Origin: CS1-C013 sp964347265
GTDB taxonomy: Archaea > Aenigmatarchaeota > Aenigmatarchaeia > Aenigmatarchaeales > Aenigmatarchaeaceae
Direction of reading: 5' to 3'
Assembly: GCA_964347265.1 (NCBI GenBank)
Contig: CAYFXV010000018.1
Location: 1-11,296 of the forward strand
Length of the DNA stretch: 11,296 nucleotides
Translations under genes and position numbers: made by a program
Notes under the pieces: generated by a model
What the model saw: only the letters and a program-made list of their open reading frames with translations
The model's database searches: none
What the model was told of the DNA's origin: nothing
Part shown: positions 1 through 6,657 of the stretch, in pieces
Layout: each line of letters starts with the position of its first letter
How positions within the stretch are numbered: position 1 is the first letter of the stretch

Positions 1-510
1 TAGCACTAGCATTATACCACGTATTATCAGTATAATTATATATCCACGTATCATTGTAATAACCAGTATCATACCCACCAAACAATATAGTCCTATTATT
101 CTCAGAATCATAAGCCATGGTATGCCATTCTCTTCCATACAATAACCCCCCACTAACACTCGGATTAGCATTATACCACGTATTATCAGTATAATTATAT
201 ATCCAAGTCTCGTTTATGTAAGTGCCATTATACCCACCAAACAATATAATCCTCTTATTCTCAGAATCATAAGCCATAGCATGGCCATATCTTGTACCTA
301 ATGTCCCTCCACTCACACTAGCACTAGCATTATACCACGTATTATCAGAATAATTATATATCCACGTATCGTTGAAATAACTGCTGATATCTTTCCCACC
401 AAACAATATAGTCCTATTATTCTCAGAATCATAGACCATAGCATGTTCACTTCTTTTTACCATTGTCCCTCCACTCACACTAGCACTAGCATTATACCAC
501 GTATTATCAG
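1..510 (-). repeat. Kelch-encoding tandem DNA repeat, about 159-bp units, continuing past the left edge
   Basis: The 20-base word attataccacgtattatcag begins at 11, 170 (with local changes after it), 329 and 491, giving periods of 159, 159 and 162 bases, or 53, 53 and 54 codons. Each unit encodes a galactose-oxidase-type Kelch blade with the words HAMAYDSEN, ILFGG and NDTWIYNY followed by DNTWYN. Flanking words such as the one encoding ILFGG and YDSEN are also nearly identical in DNA, so the array expanded recently or is homogenised by gene conversion. Every period is a multiple of three, so unequal crossing-over would keep the reading frame. Confidence 0.9.
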
Positions 511-3500
511 TACTACTAATAATATAAAACGGTGTTGCTCCTTCTGTTGTGCTTATTGCAGTCATTGTTGCTGCACTATCATTATACCTAGCAGTTCCAC
601 TAACACCTCCACAATCTCCATCACCCTCACATGTTATAGTTGCATTAACCCAATATGTCTGACTCTGAGTCCATTTACAAGCTGAACCTTCTGTACATGT
701 ATTAGGATCAGGTGTCAAAAGAGTGACATTCAACCAAGGCAATTCTGTGGTATTAAATTGATACTCTTGAGAAGTGTTCCATTTATCATCAGTATCATTG
801 GCATAGACCTTCCATTTTATTGTACAGTCAACAGTCTCATTAATAACATAAGTAGCAGATGTAGAAGAATAATTAGTCCAATTAGTTGTTCCTGTCATTG
901 AAACCCACTCACTACTTCCACCAGAAGGAGTTACATTAGTAAAACTACCAGTACAATTATCCAATGATAATATGAATCCTGACAAACCTTCAACATCAGT
1001 CCAGTTGAGTTGAAACTCTATTGGTGTTCCAGCTAATGTTGAATTAGTATAATTGATACCATATTGAGGATAGTTATATGTTGCTAAAAAGCTGAATTCA
1101 TTTCCTGATTCACAATTAGTATTATTCCAATTATCATCACTATCATTAGCATAATAACACCATTTTATTGTTGTGCCTTCTGTTTCATTAATAACATAAG
1201 TTTCATTGCTCCAAGCTTCTGTATATGCGGTATAATTAACATCAACATGAAATGCATCTATATACAAGACCATATCATCACCGCCACCAACCTTATCCCA
1301 ATAATTTCTCCAACAAGTATTATTGATATCAGTCAAGCTCGCAGACGCATTACTAATATTGACCCATTTAAAACCAAAACCACAACCATCATTAGTATCA
1401 TTTGCTAAAGGATACCAAGTTACAACTGATGAACAGTCACCAGGAGTTGTTGCAAAACCATAATCTAGCATCCATATATTCCCACCATCAGTTCCAGTAC
1501 AATTGAAATAAACTCCAAATGTTGCATTATTTTTTGTTCCCGTAAAACTTTGTGAAGTGTCATTCCACCAGTAAGTTGAAGCTATTGCTGGTTGATCTTC
1601 ACATACTGCATAACTTGTATCATAAGAATATGCATTTTCTTCGCCTGTACATTGAACGCCTGTATCATCATATGTGCTTGGCCTTCTCTGATATATAATA
1701 TCAGAAAATGTAAATGATTTCCAAGTATCATTCCACCCACTAGCTCCTGTTCCATTCTGTATGCTGAATATATAACCAGACAAATTATAATCGTCAGTCC
1801 ATTTCAGGTTGAATTTAACAGGTTCCCCTCCTAATGTTGAATTAGTAGAATTATCAGAATATTCTGGAGGACTGCTACTGCCTCTTATATACGCATCCTC
1901 TGTATCATTTGAAGGATTAGTACTAAAATTAACATCTATTTTGTATGCCTCACCTACAGTTCCTGTAAAATTAACTGTCCAGTTCAATTGACAAGCATCA
2001 CCCTGAATCATGCTTCCACAAGACAATGGATTTTCTGTTTCTGAATAATTTACCTCAACTTTAACATAATCAGTTTGTAAGGAAGCACTACACGCTGCAT
2101 CTGGAGTGCTAGTAGTGCTGTATAAGAACAGCCACCCAGAACTATTCACAAAATCATTAATATTTGATGTGTAGCTTTTTTTTATGTTTGCGTCTCCCAT
2201 TATAGCACTACCGCCAACAGAATACCAAGTATTATCGCTAAAGTTCCATATGTAGACTGTTTTTTGCCTATCAAATGGTGGAGGAGGTGTGCAATCAGCG
2301 TCTTGGGGAACCATAGCATCGCCCTCCCAAAGAACTGTTAAATTGTTTATATTACTTGCTGATTCATATATTTTAAACCTATATTTTTGCCAAGCCTTTT
2401 CGCCAGTATTCCCTCCATTAGTCCAGTCCTGGTCATTGCTTGAACTTAAATCTATATAATCCGCATCATCAGCTTCTGCAAAACCTGGATCATCTGGACC
2501 ACTCGGCACATCACTTCCATTAACAGCCTGATGCGTAGAGCTTGGTTTAGTTATGCCTGAAAAATTATATATTTTTAGTTTCTGTTCATGGGGGGCTATA
2601 TAAAACGGTGTAGCGCCCTCTGTTATATTAATTGCTTTCATTGTTGCTGCACTATCATTATACCTGGCAGTCCCATTAACATTTCCACAATCTCCATCTT
2701 CACATGTTATAGTTGCATTAACCCAATATGTCTGACTCTGAGTCCATTTACAAGCTGAACCTTCTGTACATGTATTAGGATCAGGTGTTGAAAGATTAAC
2801 ATTAAGCCAAAACTGTATGTAATCATATGTAATATTATAAGGCGAAGAAGTTCCATTCCTCCATACAAATTCTATTTTACCACTATAATTCCATTTTGTG
2901 TTTACAAACTGATGCTGTACGAAATCAGTTGTTTCATTGTAAACACAACCAACACCAGAGCAATCTGGTAGCCAGTCTGTTCCATTATATTTTCTATAAA
3001 CTATATTATCCATGTTTATTGTGGTATTGTCTTGTTGCCAGAAAACCCAAGGTTCCCCCAAATTATCAAAAGTAACAGAAGAATATTTTGCATCGTTTGA
3101 AGCTTCTCCTATAGTATCTATTCTTTCTCCAGACCAAGTTTCTCCACTATCATCACTTCTGTTAAAATAAATATCATAATTTATTTTTTCATAATATGTA
3201 ATATAAACACTTGTTCCATTAGTTGTTATACTTGGATAGTCTGCATCATAACTAGTTGTATCAGTATTTGGAAATATGGTTGTGTTTTGACCCCAAGTCG
3301 ATCCAGAATCTGTAGAGTTTTTAAAATGAATACCAGAGTTATAACTACCAGTATCATTATACCAACGTTTTACTGAAACATATAATTTGTCATTTGCTCC
3401 ACCATTACCATATACTGTTAAGGTCGGAACAGTAAAGTTAACCCAACCAAGAGCACCTAAATCCTGCCCATCATAAAGAGTAGTTGTTGAACCCCAACTA

Positions 3501-4903
3501 CTACCTCCATCTGAAGAGTTGAAGAAATTTATATCATAGGATGTTGTGGCTGAAGTTCTATAAATAACATATATCTTTTGTCCTCTCCTTTCAACAAGCA
3601 CACCTCCATAATTACTTGAACAATCAACATCAGAAGTTATTGGAACTTCTAAACTGAAACTTGCTCCATTATCCTCAGAAATATAAATGTATATATCGTC
3701 GTCAGTAAAATCCTCATAGGCTATTGTTATGTTATCACCATCGCAAGAAATATGAGGAGGATATTTCACATTTGCTGAGTTGTTTAGCTCTGTTACGCCC
3801 CAATTCTGTCCTTCATCAGAAGAATTTGCATATTTTATTGTTGTTGTGTTGTAGAGCCAAACTACGTGTATAATATCTGAACCATCTCTACAAATAGCCC
3901 TTCTATTTGGCATAAATGGAGAGGTACTGGTTGTGTCTATTATTGTTGTACCAAAACCGAATTTTGCGCTTTCTCCATCTTTAAATCCTTCAGGAAATAT
4001 AAGGTAAAAACTTCCTTTTTCTTTCAAAATATCAATATTTTCTCTATTAATTTTTATGTTCTTTGTTAAAGCTTTTAAAGGATATTTATCAAACTTCTTT
4101 AAATCATTAGAAATTTTTGTTTTCTTTTCAGAACAATTTAATTTTAAATATTTTTGACATAAAAGTTCGGGCTCTTCTTGATTAATAATATCATTTATCA
4201 GAGTTTGATTTACTTTAAAATCAACTAACCAATGTGTGTTATTAATTTCACTAAATTCCCATTTAATATGTTTGTCAAAGTAATCTTGCTTTACAATTCT
4301 TACTTCATTAGAAGGATAAACCTCTCCAATGGCGGAACCGTGCACAATCTTTGCAGGTGGAAGTGAAACAGTTTTTCTAGTTATATTTTTCTTTTCTTCA
4401 GTAACATTTGATTCAGTCTCATTATAAGTTACATTTTCAGTAACATTATCGAGTTCTCTAATTAACATATTAATTTCAGTCTCAGAAGGATTATAAAACA
4501 AGGAAGAATCACCACTAAAAGCAGCTTTTAGAATTCCATTCTCAGAAACAGGAAAATCAACGAAACCTTCAGAATTTGTTAATCCAGAACCCAATAAAGT
4601 ATTATTCAAATAAAAGTCTATTTGCTGATTTTCAAGCAGATCCTCATTATCCAGAATTAGAGTAGATCTAACAAAGTACTCTCCAAGTTCAAGATTTATA
4701 GAAGTATCAGCCCAAACTTTTATTGGAAAGCCTTTTTCTGTTGTTTGAGGTATTCCTATAAAAGATCCAGCTATGGTTGAATTAGAATTGTTTATAGTTG
4801 TATTATTTATTGTTGTGTTTGCGGCAAGTACTAAAACAGAACTCAGAATTATGACTAAAGGAATCAATAATTGGCTTTGTCCTGATTTGTTCTTAAACTT
4901 CAT
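1..4903 (-). CDS. Giant secreted mosaic surface protein (Asp-box/BNR, Ig-like and Kelch modules), C-terminus beyond the window
   Basis: This frame stays open for 1634 codons from the ATG at 4903 to the left edge. The start overlaps the upstream gene by 11 bases, with GGTGA three bases before it as a possible Shine-Dalgarno. Residues 1-28 form a signal or anchor: a basic stretch, a KSGQSQ segment recalling class III (prepilin-like) signals, then a hydrophobic run. Five Asp-box motifs (S-x-D-x-G-x-x-W/F) begin at residues 361, 409, 463, 530 and 583, as in sialidase-type beta-propellers. A Cys-containing module at about 706-769 recurs at 1397-1461. An Ig-like module (NSTL..G.P..F.L.WTD..LSG) occurs near 1016 and 1284. 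Kelch repeats fill 1461-1634. N-x-S/T sequons are very dense, implying heavy glycosylation outside the cell. I infer an adhesin or surface-layer-associated protein. No sialidase active-site residues were identified, so an enzymatic role is not supported. Confidence 0.85.
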   Translation of the reverse strand, partial: MKFKNKSGQSQLLIPLVIILSSVLVLAANTTINNTTINNSNSTIAGSFIGIPQTTEKGFPIKVWADTSINLELGEYFVRSTLILDNEDLLENQQIDFYLNNTLLGSGLTNSEGFVDFPVSENGILKAAFSGDSSLFYNPSETEINMLIRELDNVTENVTYNETESNVTEEKKNITRKTVSLPPAKIVHGSAIGEVYPSNEVRIVKQDYFDKHIKWEFSEINNTHWLVDFKVNQTLINDIINQEEPELLCQKYLKLNCSEKKTKISNDLKKFDKYPLKALTKNIKINRENIDILKEKGSFYLIFPEGFKDGESAKFGFGTTIIDTTSTSPFMPNRRAICRDGSDIIHVVWLYNTTTIKYANSSDEGQNWGVTELNNSANVKYPPHISCDGDNITIAYEDFTDDDIYIYISEDNGASFSLEVPITSDVDCSSNYGGVLVERRGQKIYVIYRTSATTSYDINFFNSSDGGSSWGSTTTLYDGQDLGALGWVNFTVPTLTVYGNGGANDKLYVSVKRWYNDTGSYNSGIHFKNSTDSGSTWGQNTTIFPNTDTTSYDADYPSITTNGTSVYITYYEKINYDIYFNRSDDSGETWSGERIDTIGEASNDAKYSSVTFDNLGEPWVFWQQDNTTINMDNIVYRKYNGTDWLPDCSGVGCVYNETTDFVQHQFVNTKWNYSGKIEFVWRNGTSSPYNITYDYIQFWLNVNLSTPDPNTCTEGSACKWTQSQTYWVNATITCEDGDCGNVNGTARYNDSAATMKAINITEGATPFYIAPHEQKLKIYNFSGITKPSSTHQAVNGSDVPSGPDDPGFAEADDADYIDLSSSNDQDWTNGGNTGEKAWQKYRFKIYESASNINNLTVLWEGDAMVPQDADCTPPPPFDRQKTVYIWNFSDNTWYSVGGSAIMGDANIKKSYTSNINDFVNSSGWLFLYSTTSTPDAACSASLQTDYVKVEVNYSETENPLSCGSMIQGDACQLNWTVNFTGTVGEAYKIDVNFSTNPSNDTEDAYIRGSSSPPEYSDNSTNSTLGGEPVKFNLKWTDDYNLSGYIFSIQNGTGASGWNDTWKSFTFSDIIYQRRPSTYDDTGVQCTGEENAYSYDTSYAVCEDQPAIASTYWWNDTSQSFTGTKNNATFGVYFNCTGTDGGNIWMLDYGFATTPGDCSSVVTWYPLANDTNDGCGFGFKWVNISNASASLTDINNTCWRNYWDKVGGGDDMVLYIDAFHVDVNYTAYTEAWSNETYVINETEGTTIKWCYYANDSDDNWNNTNCESGNEFSFLATYNYPQYGINYTNSTLAGTPIEFQLNWTDVEGLSGFILSLDNCTGSFTNVTPSGGSSEWVSMTGTTNWTNYSSTSATYVINETVDCTIKWKVYANDTDDKWNTSQEYQFNTTELPWLNVTLLTPDPNTCTEGSACKWTQSQTYWVNATITCEGDGDCGGVSGTARYNDSAATMTAISTTEGATPFYIISSTDNTWYNASASVSGGTMVKRSEHAMVYDSENNRTILFGGKDISSYFNDTWIYNYSDNTWYNASASVSGGTLGTRYGHAMAYDSENKRIILFGGYNGTYINETWIYNYTDNTWYNANPSVSGGLLYGREWHTMAYDSENNRTILFGGYDTGYYNDTWIYNYTDNTWYNASA
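523..715 (-). repeat. Intragenic long duplication, copy 2 (C-terminal side)
   Basis: About 193 bases here match 2599-2788 at very high nucleotide identity and in the same orientation. The most visible difference is one extra codon (an additional glycine/glutamate position) in this copy. It encodes a module with Cys-rich words CTEGSACKWTQSQ, YWVNATITC and ARYNDSAATM, next to the Kelch array. Both copies are in frame within the giant surface gene, about 2.07 kb apart. Confidence 0.9.
2599..2788 (-). repeat. Intragenic long duplication, copy 1 (N-terminal side)
   Basis: About 190 bases nearly identical to 523-715. It encodes residues of about 706-769, following the Asp-box propeller and a sequon-rich beta segment. 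Homologous recombination between the two direct copies would delete roughly 2.07 kb (close to 690 codons) in frame and join the BNR region directly to the Kelch array. Confidence 0.9.
3104..3886 (-). other. Asp-box (BNR) beta-propeller segment of the giant surface protein
   Basis: Within residues of about 340-600 there are five S-x-D-x-G-x-x-(W/F) boxes at 361-368, 409-416, 463-470, 530-537 and 583-590, spaced 48-67 residues apart. That spacing is what one expects between propeller blades. The intervening words such as IHVVWLYN, ITIAYED, KIYVIYR, KLYVSVK and VYITYYE are the beta-strands that normally precede an Asp-box. The fold is supported by the motif series; the ligand is unknown. Confidence 0.8.
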
Positions 4904-5495
4904 AACTCACCACAACTTTAATTTCATTCAACCCGAGAACCGTTGAAACATCAGTTTTTAGATTAATCTCTGATACACAAGCATTATTAGGCTCTAAAAT
5001 TCCGCAAAATTCCTTTTCATTCTCAGAAATTATTTCAAAACCATCTTGTATTTTCCAACCAAGAACAACATTTCTAGCTGTTAAAGAATCAATGTTAATT
5101 ACACTTGCTTTTACTGTTATAATTTCTCCTCTTGTTATTTTTTCAGGATAAATAAGATTAATATCAAAAACAAGTTCTTCTACAGGAATTTCAGGTTCTA
5201 TAGATGTCTCATTAGATGTCTCATTTGGAATTATAGTTTCGTTTGTAGTTTCATTACTTGTATTCTCCAAATTTTCATTAATACTAATATTTGAAGTTAA
5301 ATTATAGGAAAATGTCTCATTCCACAAACTAAAATTTCCAGTCTCATTGCTTGAAACATTAGATATCATATATCCAGTTATATTAGATTCATTCTGCGCA
5401 ATTACAATTTCAGCTTGTTTCAAAATTAAAATAAAAACTATGAGAATTACTAAGAAAATCATTATATTTGATGTTTTTCCTGATAGCGACTTCAT
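4893..5495 (-). CDS. Membrane-anchored, sequon-rich surface protein with an Ig-like (CARDB/NEW3-like) C-terminal domain
   Basis: This is 200 residues if read from the ATG at 5495. I prefer that start to the in-frame ATG at 5516 because it overlaps the stop of the upstream gene as ATGA, a typical coupling arrangement. Residues 11-25 are a strongly hydrophobic segment after a short basic N-terminus, so the protein is an anchor or signal-bearing secreted protein. Residues of about 35-100 hold 13 N-x-S/T sequons (NES, NIT, NVS and repeated NET). The rest, from about 107, is a beta-rich domain with words such as ITVKASVIN and NEIKVVVSYEV. These resemble the adhesion-type Ig folds of CARDB or NEW3 families, and the domain has two Cys that could pair. 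It precedes and overlaps the giant surface gene, so the two products may act together at the surface. No enzymatic motif is visible. Confidence 0.8.
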   Translation of the reverse strand: MKSLSGKTSNIMIFLVILIVFILILKQAEIVIAQNESNITGYMISNVSSNETGNFSLWNETFSYNLTSNISINENLENTSNETTNETIIPNETSNETSIEPEIPVEELVFDINLIYPEKITRGEIITVKASVINIDSLTARNVVLGWKIQDGFEIISENEKEFCGILEPNNACVSEINLKTDVSTVLGLNEIKVVVSYEV

Positions 5496-6088
5496 CTTCT
5501 CATCTTTAAATAGCATAATTTTGCTGTTCCAACTTCCCTTTGATAGATTTTCTTTTCTCCTAGAAGCTGGTAGATGTATTTTGAAACAGAGTGTCTAGTC
5601 ATACCAATATATTTTGCAATATCAACAGTAGTCAAGCCTTCTGGATGCTCTCTCAGAATTTCTATTATTATTTCTCTAACATTGTTTTTTCCACTTTTTT
5701 TAATTAATTTTTTCCTTCTTTTCTTTATTTTTTCTATGATCGAGATGTTATTTTTACTAAAATTTTTAGCTTTTACTAAAATTTTTATACTTCTATCAGC
5801 AATCATTAGTCCTATTCCTTGATTTTTTAAAGTCTCAATAACAGAATTTGATAAAAGGACCTTTTCTTTTTTTGGAATAACAATGTAAACCTTATTAGCG
5901 TCTTTTAGATAAAATAAGCATTGACCCATTGCAGTTGGAATCTCCGTAGCACGCTTTTTTAGTTCGAATGCAATTAATTCCTTATCTCTAATGGCTATTG
6001 AGTCTGGGAATTTTCCTCCGATGGCAAAATTATAAAAACATCTATATTTTTTACTAATTAGCCAATTAACCAGGGTTTTTTCCAACAT
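5492..6088 (-). CDS. PD-(D/E)XK-like nuclease domain fused to a winged helix-turn-helix DNA-binding domain
   Basis: A 198-residue cytoplasmic-looking protein with no signal or membrane segment. The N-terminal 80 residues have the PD-(D/E)XK layout: E3 in the first helix, P28-D29 on a beta-strand, E42-L43-K44 on the next strand, then a Q56 helix (MGQCLFYL) and a hydrophobic strand KVYIVIP. This matches Holliday-junction-resolvase and restriction-type folds, with catalytic residues apparently intact. A lysine-rich linker (about 110-135) leads to a winged helix at about 136-198, with LTTVDIAKYIGM as the first HTH helix and RHSVSKYIYQLL as the recognition helix. It heads the leftward operon: its TGA overlaps the next ATG. 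Palindromes lie just upstream of its start, so autoregulation is plausible. Whether it cuts DNA, or uses the fold only to sense or bind DNA, cannot be told here. Confidence 0.75.
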   Translation of the reverse strand: MLEKTLVNWLISKKYRCFYNFAIGGKFPDSIAIRDKELIAFELKKRATEIPTAMGQCLFYLKDANKVYIVIPKKEKVLLSNSVIETLKNQGIGLMIADRSIKILVKAKNFSKNNISIIEKIKKRRKKLIKKSGKNNVREIIIEILREHPEGLTTVDIAKYIGMTRHSVSKYIYQLLGEKKIYQREVGTAKLCYLKMRR

Positions 6089-6110
6089 CTAATGCCCTTT
6101 TCAATATTGA

Positions 6111-6126
6111 TTAACATTAATGTTAA
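6111..6126. promoter_or_regulatory. Perfect 16-bp palindrome, candidate operator
   Basis: TTAACATTAATGTTAA is identical to its own reverse complement and sits 22 bases upstream of the ATG of the nuclease-wHTH gene. The position suits repression by a dimeric winged-helix regulator, perhaps that gene's own product. AT-rich DNA gives short palindromes by chance, but 16 perfect bases next to a second palindrome is less expected. Confidence 0.5.
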
Positions 6127-6134
6127 CCTAAAAT

Positions 6135-6147
6135 TTTGGTTACCAAA
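6135..6147. promoter_or_regulatory. Second palindrome, candidate operator half of the same control region
   Basis: TTTGGTTACCAAA has 6-bp arms around one central base. Its GGTTA also pairs with TAACC at 6124-6128, at the edge of the 16-bp palindrome, giving overlapping inverted repeats around an AAAATTTT core at 6130-6137. It lies between the divergent TATA box and the first leftward gene, where a repressor would block initiation. Confidence 0.45.
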
Positions 6148-6170
6148 TCATATGGATACCTTAATTTAAA

Positions 6171-6182
6171 AATATTTATATA
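6171..6182. promoter_or_regulatory. TATA box in the divergent intergenic region, readable on both strands
   Basis: TTTATATA at 6175-6182 on the plus strand matches the archaeal box A closely; the minus strand reads TATATAAATATT. Read leftward, initiation would fall near 6150, on the TTTGGTTACCAAA palindrome, leaving a leader of about 60 bases before 6088. Read rightward, initiation would fall near 6205 and give a leader of about 90 bases before 6294. Which direction is used cannot be decided from sequence alone. Confidence 0.5.
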
Positions 6183-6202
6183 CGGAAAAAGTTATTTTAA
6201 CG

Positions 6203-6228
6203 AATTTTTCCATAATTTTTGAAAAATT
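6203..6228 (+). repeat. Inverted repeat in the divergent intergenic region
   Basis: AATTTTTC at 6203-6210 is the reverse complement of GAAAAATT at 6221-6228, with a 10-base loop. The stem is almost all A-T and therefore weak. It could be a DNA site, or a structure in any long leader made from the 6175 TATA box. The rest of 6089-6293 contains no open frame worth calling. Confidence 0.35.
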
Positions 6229-6258
6229 TCTACAAGAAATCATGGGGTAACAAAAACA

Positions 6259-6270
6259 GAAAAATTTAAA
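6259..6270 (+). promoter_or_regulatory. BRE/TATA promoter for the 110-residue gene, predicted leaderless transcript
   Basis: GAAAAA followed directly by TTTAAA resembles an archaeal BRE plus TATA element. It is centred about 27 bases before the ATG at 6294, the usual distance from TATA box to transcription start. Initiation would therefore fall at or next to the start codon. No Shine-Dalgarno is present, which agrees with leaderless translation. Confidence 0.55.
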
Positions 6271-6293
6271 GGCAGATTAAACTAATTTCTATC

Positions 6294-6626
6294 ATGGAAG
6301 ATTTGTGGAAGAAGTTTAAACAAGAAACACAAGAACATATAGAAAAAATAATTGAATTTTTGAGTGAGACATCTTCAAATGAGAAATCTCAATTAATTGA
6401 ACCAGAAAAACCAGTTATAATTCCAAATAATGAGATATCTCAACTACCTGAACAAACTCAACAAATAGTATTAGAAGAAAATAAGAAATTTAAAGAGCCA
6501 TCAAGAAAAAAAGTATATGGAAAATTAAAAGATTTGGTTAAAGAAATAATGGAAAAAGAAAATGTATCACGAGCTCAAGCTTATAGAAGAGCTAAAAAAG
6601 ATTTCTTGAGAAATCTCAATAGTTAA
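6294..6626 (+). CDS. Small charged protein of unknown function (110 aa), possible helical DNA- or RNA-binding tail
   Basis: I do not recognise this protein. Residues 1-25 form an acidic/basic amphipathic helix (starting MEDLWKKFKQE). Residues of about 26-62 are a polar, Pro/Gln/Glu-rich linker, probably disordered. Residues of about 63-108 are strongly basic and helical, with the words KLKDLVKEIMEKE, NVSRAQAYRRAKKDF and a terminal arginine. The tail has the feel of a small helix-turn-helix or nucleic-acid contact (SRAQAYRRA as a possible recognition helix), but this is a guess from composition. There is no signal, membrane segment or cysteine. It is the first gene of the rightward set, 31 bases before the M50 protease gene, and opposite the nuclease-wHTH gene. 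A regulatory role at this divergent hub is possible but not shown. Confidence 0.7.
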   Translation: MEDLWKKFKQETQEHIEKIIEFLSETSSNEKSQLIEPEKPVIIPNNEISQLPEQTQQIVLEENKKFKEPSRKKVYGKLKDLVKEIMEKENVSRAQAYRRAKKDFLRNLNS

Positions 6627-6635
6627 TAATAAATC
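6623..6635 (+). promoter_or_regulatory. TATA-like element overlapping the stop codon, before the M50 protease gene
   Basis: TTAATAATAAATC is centred about 28 bases before the ATG at 6658 and includes the TAA stop of the preceding gene. It is weaker than the other boxes. No Shine-Dalgarno precedes the ATG; the bases just before it are pyrimidine-rich (tatttct). Confidence 0.35.
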
Positions 6636-6657
6636 TTTCTAAGAAGCAAATATTTCT

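Noticed and set aside
1..510. Tandem ~159-bp repeats considered as a centromere-like or iteron region
   Set aside because: They encode in-frame Kelch blades in a long open gene; coding function explains the repeat.
443..685. Plus-strand 80-codon open frame rich in Ser, Thr, Ile and Cys
   Set aside because: It is antisense to the Kelch and duplicated-module part of the giant surface gene; its composition is what the reverse of those repeats gives, and it has no promoter.
1809..1991. Plus-strand 60-codon open frame
   Set aside because: Fully inside the giant minus-strand gene, whose frame is continuous and full of recognisable motifs; no independent support.
3104..3886. Annotation as an active sialidase
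   Set aside because: Asp-boxes are structural; I could not identify the arginine triad, the tyrosine nucleophile or the FRIP motif of sialidases.
5496..5516. Upstream in-frame ATG at 5516 as the start of the sequon-rich protein
   Set aside because: It would add seven charged residues before the signal anchor and overlap the previous gene by 25 bases. The ATG at 5495 forms the usual 4-base ATGA overlap.
5347..5822. Two plus-strand open frames (82-83 codons) across the leftward operon
   Set aside because: They are antisense shadows of the sequon-rich protein and the nuclease-wHTH protein, hydrophobic only because they reverse Asn/Lys codons.
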